Translations under genes and position numbers: made by a program
Shown here: one piece after another, positions 59,889 to 64,000 of the stretch
Layout: each line of letters starts with the position of its first letter
How positions within the stretch are numbered: position 1 is the first letter of the stretch
NCBI GenBank assembly: GCA_003008705.1
Contig: PDUO01000016.1
Span: 373,975 to 437,974 of the forward strand
Direction: 5' to 3'
DNA: 64,000 nt
Origin: Pezicula radicicola
Taxonomy: Eukaryota > Ascomycota > Leotiomycetes > Helotiales > Dermateaceae
The notes under the pieces: generated by a model
Told to the model about the DNA's origin: nothing
Database searches by the model: none
What the model saw: only the letters and a program-made list of their open reading frames with translations

Positions 59889-61255
59889 ATGCCGATAATC
59901 AAGCCTGCAACAGTCTCGCCAGGGGCACCTCAACAGCACAAGCAACCGTCAAGAAAAGGCAAGAAAGCTTGGCGGAAGAATGTAGATGTCACCGAAATTC
60001 AGGATGGTCTTGAGCAAGTGCGGGAGGAAGTGATCAAAGGGTACGAGACCTCTGACTGCCTCAGCGAATCCATTGACTAATTTCAATCAGTGGTGTTATT
60101 GCCGAAAAGGATTCCGCCGACCTGTTCACCCTTGACACGGCTGGAGATGTTGCCATACCAAAAAAATACTTGAAAGGCTCCAAGCCTTTAAAGGCCGATG
60201 AGATCTTAGCACAACGATCTGCTGTCCCAGCAGTTTCTATGAAGAAGCGCGCTGGAGACAACACAACTGACGGTGTCATTGCCCCAAAACGTCAACGTGT
60301 TGGTTATGTGACCCACAAGGAACTCACCAGGTTACGCAATATCGCCGATGGACGACAAGAGAAAGCAGTCGAGGTGACAGAGGCATCATATGATCCGTGG
60401 GATGTACAAAGAGATGTTGCTGAAGCCAAGGAGGACCCCAGATTTTCGTTTCTCGAGAAGAAGAAAAAGAAGGTTGCGCCACGCACTCTTAAGGAGAAGC
60501 CAATTTCATTGGCTGCTAGTGGAAAGGAGATTCCAGCTGTACGGAAGCCCGAGGGTGGATTCAGTTACAATCCGGTATATACGGACTATGAAGAGCGTCT
60601 TATGACAGTTGGAGAGAAGGAAATCAAGGCTGAGGAAAAGCGTCTGGCCGCAGCTGAAGCCGAACGCATCAAGCAAGAGGCGGCTGCCAAGTCTGCCGCC
60701 GAAGCAACCGCGGCCGAAGCACGTGCAGACCTCTCAGAGTGGGAAGAAGATTCAGAATGGGAGGGCTTTCAGAGCGGAACCGAAGATGTTCGCCTGAATG
60801 CCAAAAGACCAGAGCGGAAAACTCAGGTACAAAGGAATAAGATAAAGCGCCGCAAGGAAGAGGAACGGAAGGCCAAGATGGCTGCAGATATCAAGAAGAA
60901 GAATGAACAGGTGGCTCAAAGCAAAAAGATCGCCAAGTCCCTTGCTGAGAAAGAGCAATCGCGTGCTTTGGTGGAGGCGGATAGTGATAGCAGTAGTGAA
61001 GGCGATGACTTGGAGTTACGGAGACGGAAGTTGGGCAAGATTCCCCTTCCGGAGAAGGACTTGGAGCTCGTTTTACCAGACGAATTACAAGAGTCCCTGC
61101 GATTATTAAAGCCCGAGGGCAATCTGTTGAAAGACAGATACAGGAGTCTTCTAGTCCGAGGGAAGGTGGAGAGCAGACGGCCCATTAGCTTTGCTAAGAA
61201 GGCAAAGAGGAAGGCTACTGAGAAGTGGACCCATAAGGACTTTATGCTGCATTGA
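59889..61255 (+). CDS. NOP53: Ribosome biogenesis protein Nop53 (GLTSCR2/PICT1 family)
   Basis: This nucleolar adaptor recruits the exosome helicase Mtr4 to pre-60S particles for ITS2 processing. Exon 1 is 59889-60040 and exon 2 60091-61255. The intron is GTACGA...GACTAATT...ATCAG, and the product is 438 residues. The N-terminus has RKGKKAWRKNVDVTEIQDGL, the family signature. LFTLDTAGD at about residue 60 fits the short arch-interacting LFxxD-type motif that binds Mtr4. The middle and C-terminal parts are charged coiled coil (EKKKKK; AEEKRLAAAEAERIKQ). It ends SRRPISFAKKAKRKATEKWT, again family-typical. It is convergent with NDE1. Confidence 0.93.
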
Positions 61256-61616
61256 GCATCATGGTACGAATTCAAATAGCATTATTTCACAACGAACCGC
61301 TATCAAACCACTTTGAGTAATAGGTACTAACCCGATCCCGCGTCACCTACATCCGCTCACTGAGAGAATTAAATTAAATGTGTAGAGTTAACTAGACGTG
61401 CATTAAGACGCAAGACACTCTTGGTCGATCACATTTATAAAACACGCTGGGTTGGTTTAGCACCTGCGAGAACTTCCATTACACGTCTAGTTCTATGTAC
61501 GAGTCTTGTTACAGTGTTTCCCAGCCCGTTGACTTACCGAGACGCTCAAACGCCACGCAAATCATTATTGACTTTCGTCTTTCACTTCGTTTATCCAAGC
61601 CACAATCCTCGTTTCC
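61256..61616. other. Convergent 3' intergenic region
   Basis: These 360 bases lie between NOP53 and NDE1 3' ends. No gene was found. Confidence 0.5.
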
Positions 61617-63859
61617 TTACCAGCTCATAAGATCTACGGAAATAATTAGTAAATGATAGAGAGGATACTTATGGTGGTTAAAATCGACTCACCTCTGCCA
61701 AACAAAGCTCTTTTAGCCCAATCCATAGCCAACAGTATTCTCGTTCGTAAGCTCACACTCTGTGCAAAATATACACTTCTCCAGGCATACACTGCCCACA
61801 GGCCACCAGTCAAGTTCCATCCACCACCGAGATCAAAGACAGCTGAGTTGCCAATATAAGCCAAGCTTCCAAGGTGGCGATATTGAAACGCTTTATATAT
61901 GGCCTCATCTAAATCCCCATCTCTAACATCGTTGACTTTTAGACCTGGTAGTGATCGCGCCATCTTGTTGAACTTATGTCCAAGGTATTGTCCTTGTTGG
62001 TGAGCTCTTTGGGCGGTGGCTGGGAGAGAGGTAAGCTTGCTATCAATTTCCATCAAAAGAGTTCGGAGTTCGCCAAAGTCGAGGGTTCCGGATTGGTCTT
62101 TGTCGTAAACTTCGAAAAGCTTGTCCAGGCGCTTTAGATGGTCCGCAGCTTGGGGAAAGCGTTTCTTGACCCTAGTTGCCACCTCTCGCCATTCGCTGAA
62201 GGTAAGGTGCATAGTCTCAAAGTTCTTACCTTTCTCCCAAGCAAGATTGCGTAGGAATTGCACCAAGTGGTCAGCAACGTTATTTTGAACTGTAGCACAA
62301 TCCCCAATGGCGTAGACATCACCAAGTGGTGCACCGTTTAGGCGAAGATGGGTATCAGTCTCAAGGGCATGTCTGTTATTCTGTGTAGGGCCCAAATGCT
62401 CAGCGACCTTTTGGCAGAACTCAGTCTGTGATACACCAGTAGACCACAAACAAAATCCCATTGGCAGTTCCTTTGTAATAGTTTCGCCATCATCTCCCTT
62501 TTGTGTGAAGATGATCTTGTCTGGCGTTACTTCTTGAACTCTCGAGTTTGTGAGAACTTCTACTTGATCCCGAGAGAAACGGTCTTCCGCATATCTGGAC
62601 ACTGCCTCATCGTAAGTGTTCAAAATATGGCCTCGACTCTGGATAAGATGTACAGAAATCTCGTTCCGAAGGAGCTTGGGGAAATGTGCTGTTAAATCCT
62701 CATTGAGTAGGTCGAAAAGTTCTGCCGCAAACTCGACACCTGTTGGGCCTCCACCACTGACAACAAAGGATAGCAATCTTTTTCTCTCTTCATCTGAGGT
62801 AGAAGGTAGACAAGCATACTCCAGGTTGGTCATGATGTGATTACGGATATTTTGTGCATCGCCAATATCTTTCAGGAAGTGACAGTGTTCTAGTCCTTTA
62901 ACACCGTGTGGATTTGTTCTGGATCCAACTCCGATAACAAGTTTGTCGTACGGCAGATAGAAACGAACTTCGTTGCCAAGAGCATCTTTTTGCGACAATT
63001 CCACAAGCTTTTCTGAGAATTCGATTTCTTCCGCCTTAGCTCTAATAAAGTGGCCTTTCACTCTCACTTCATAGCCGAGGAGTCAGCATGATTCCATTTC
63101 GAGATTTGACCGGAGAAAGAGAGTTTATCAGAGGAAAATGATGGAACAAGAACAGGTCCACATACTGATTATCCGTCTAATTGGTTCTACCAAGGATCGG
63201 AATTCCAACGTTCCAACAGTAGCTGATGGCAGCATTGGTGTGAATAAAAAGTAGTTGGTTGGTGAGACCAGAGTAACATGGTATTCTTCAGGGTTTAGTG
63301 TCTTCAACAGAGCAACGCTTCCCCAGCCTCCTCCAAGCACCACTAGCTTCGGTTTGTTCTTTTGCCTCACCATCTCTTCGCAGTCTTCATCGTCTATTTG
63401 GACCTCAGCTATAGGTAGATTCTTTGGGCCGCCTCTCCTTGGGCTCAATGCCAAAGCCGAGACGTGGATATCTTTGTAGGACAGGTCCTCCCGATAAGTC
63501 GAAGCATCATAGGCAAAGAAGGCCACCACCCCAATCCCTATAAACAATATCGAACCTCCAAACCATGCCGTAGATCGGTATATAAAATTAAGCACCCATG
63601 ATCTTCTTTGAGGCAATGGCCTGCCAGATACGAAGCGGAGGGACTGGTGGTTGACTAGGTGGCGCCACTGAGCTGGTTGCGGTACAAGGTGTTGGCGCGA
63701 ATGATTGTTCGAGTGCAATGCGCGTTTACTGGCGAAGCTGGAAGGAGTCTTCAATTGACTGAGGGATAAGACAGGATACGTGCGTGCTGTGGTTCCATTG
63801 ACACCTGGACGCGTAAAGGTCCTGGTCAAGCTCTGTCGCAACATGTTACCAATCGCCAT
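61617..63859 (-). CDS. NDE1: External alternative NADH:ubiquinone dehydrogenase with EF-hand
   Basis: This is a rotenone-insensitive type II NADH dehydrogenase of the mitochondrial inner membrane, facing the intermembrane space. Three exons, 63859-63166, 63066-61693 and 61633-61617, give 694 residues. The N-terminus is an Arg/Ser-rich presequence, followed by a single membrane anchor ([18 protein letters not shown]) at about residue 105. Two dinucleotide folds are clear: [15 protein letters not shown] and [17 protein letters not shown]. An insert carries a complete EF-hand loop [12 protein letters not shown], so calcium control is likely, as for Neurospora NDE1. The tiny last exon supplies the C-terminal RDLMSW after GTGAGT...TACTAATT...GTAG. 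Reading on without splicing would replace it with GESILTTIS. Confidence 0.94.
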
Positions 63860-64000
63860 TTGCTGAGCATGAAATGGCTATTGACGATTGTTCATGATCA
63901 CGACGCGCTAGTCTTGAGGACAGAAGAGCAGCAATTGAGAGATATTGAGAGTTATTAAGAGATGTAGGTTCTGCAGGAAAGGAAAAGAAAGTGGTGTAGT
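63860..64000. promoter_or_regulatory. NDE1 promoter/leader, truncated by window end
   Basis: These 141 bases upstream of the NDE1 start are partly GA-repeat-like (GAGATATTGAGAGTTATTAA). Nothing else could be identified. Confidence 0.4.

Overview
This is a 64 kb window from a filamentous ascomycete (Pezizomycotina). The evidence is short (about 45-110 nt) spliceosomal introns with GTANGT donors and CTAAC/CTGAC branch sites, a head-to-head pair of chitin synthase genes with myosin-motor-like N-termini, a cytosolic multidomain sulfite reductase, an EF-hand external NADH dehydrogenase, and fungal-specific 2EXR genes in AT-rich, stop-riddled sequence that looks RIP-mutated. The protein flavour suggests Leotiomycetes, but that is inference only. 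Exon structures below were worked out by hand from splice motifs and reading-frame continuity.

Layout. 1-7.5 kb: 5' part of the cohesin loader SCC2 (-), RNA polymerase I subunit RPA12 (+), deoxyhypusine hydroxylase LIA1 (-), a decayed fragment near 5.1-5.7 kb, and the ribosome assembly factor RSA4 (-). 7.8-8.6 kb is AT-rich and decayed. 9-14 kb: Fe-S assembly factor NBP35 (-), divergent from phosphatidylethanolamine methyltransferase CHO2 (+). 14.5-19.5 kb is an accessory patch: a 2EXR gene of doubtful integrity, an intron-containing tRNA-Val(AAC), a broken 2EXR gene, and another pseudogene. 19.6-25.7 kb: secreted amidase (-), eIF2B-alpha GCN3 (-), divergent from a NECAP-like endocytic adaptor (+). 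25.7-29.1 kb is a second accessory patch: an intact 2EXR gene between copies of a roughly 17-bp repeat, followed by decayed DNA. 29.3-35 kb: MFS drug transporter (-), ER t-SNARE UFE1 (+), aspartate aminotransferase (+). 36-49 kb: class VII-type (-) and class V (+) chitin synthases on a 1.6 kb shared promoter. 50.4-59.3 kb: sulfite reductase beta subunit MET5, IPC synthase subunit KEI1 and the Rab6 GTPase YPT6, all on the minus strand. 59.9-64 kb: NOP53 (+), convergent with NDE1 (-).

Most genes are conserved housekeeping functions: ribosome biogenesis (RPA12, RSA4, NOP53), translation factors (LIA1, GCN3), ER/Golgi traffic and lipids (UFE1, YPT6, KEI1, CHO2), cell wall, and sulfur/redox metabolism. 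They are not an operon or a metabolite cluster. The more unusual observations are: a GC-AG intron that sets the true C-terminus of the class V chitin synthase; an intron at the equivalent P-loop position in both chitin synthases, with the P-loop lost in one; a 563-nt intron in MET5 at a domain boundary; a short-repeat family flanking the 2EXR genes; and a valine tRNA whose intron is complementary to its own anticodon region.
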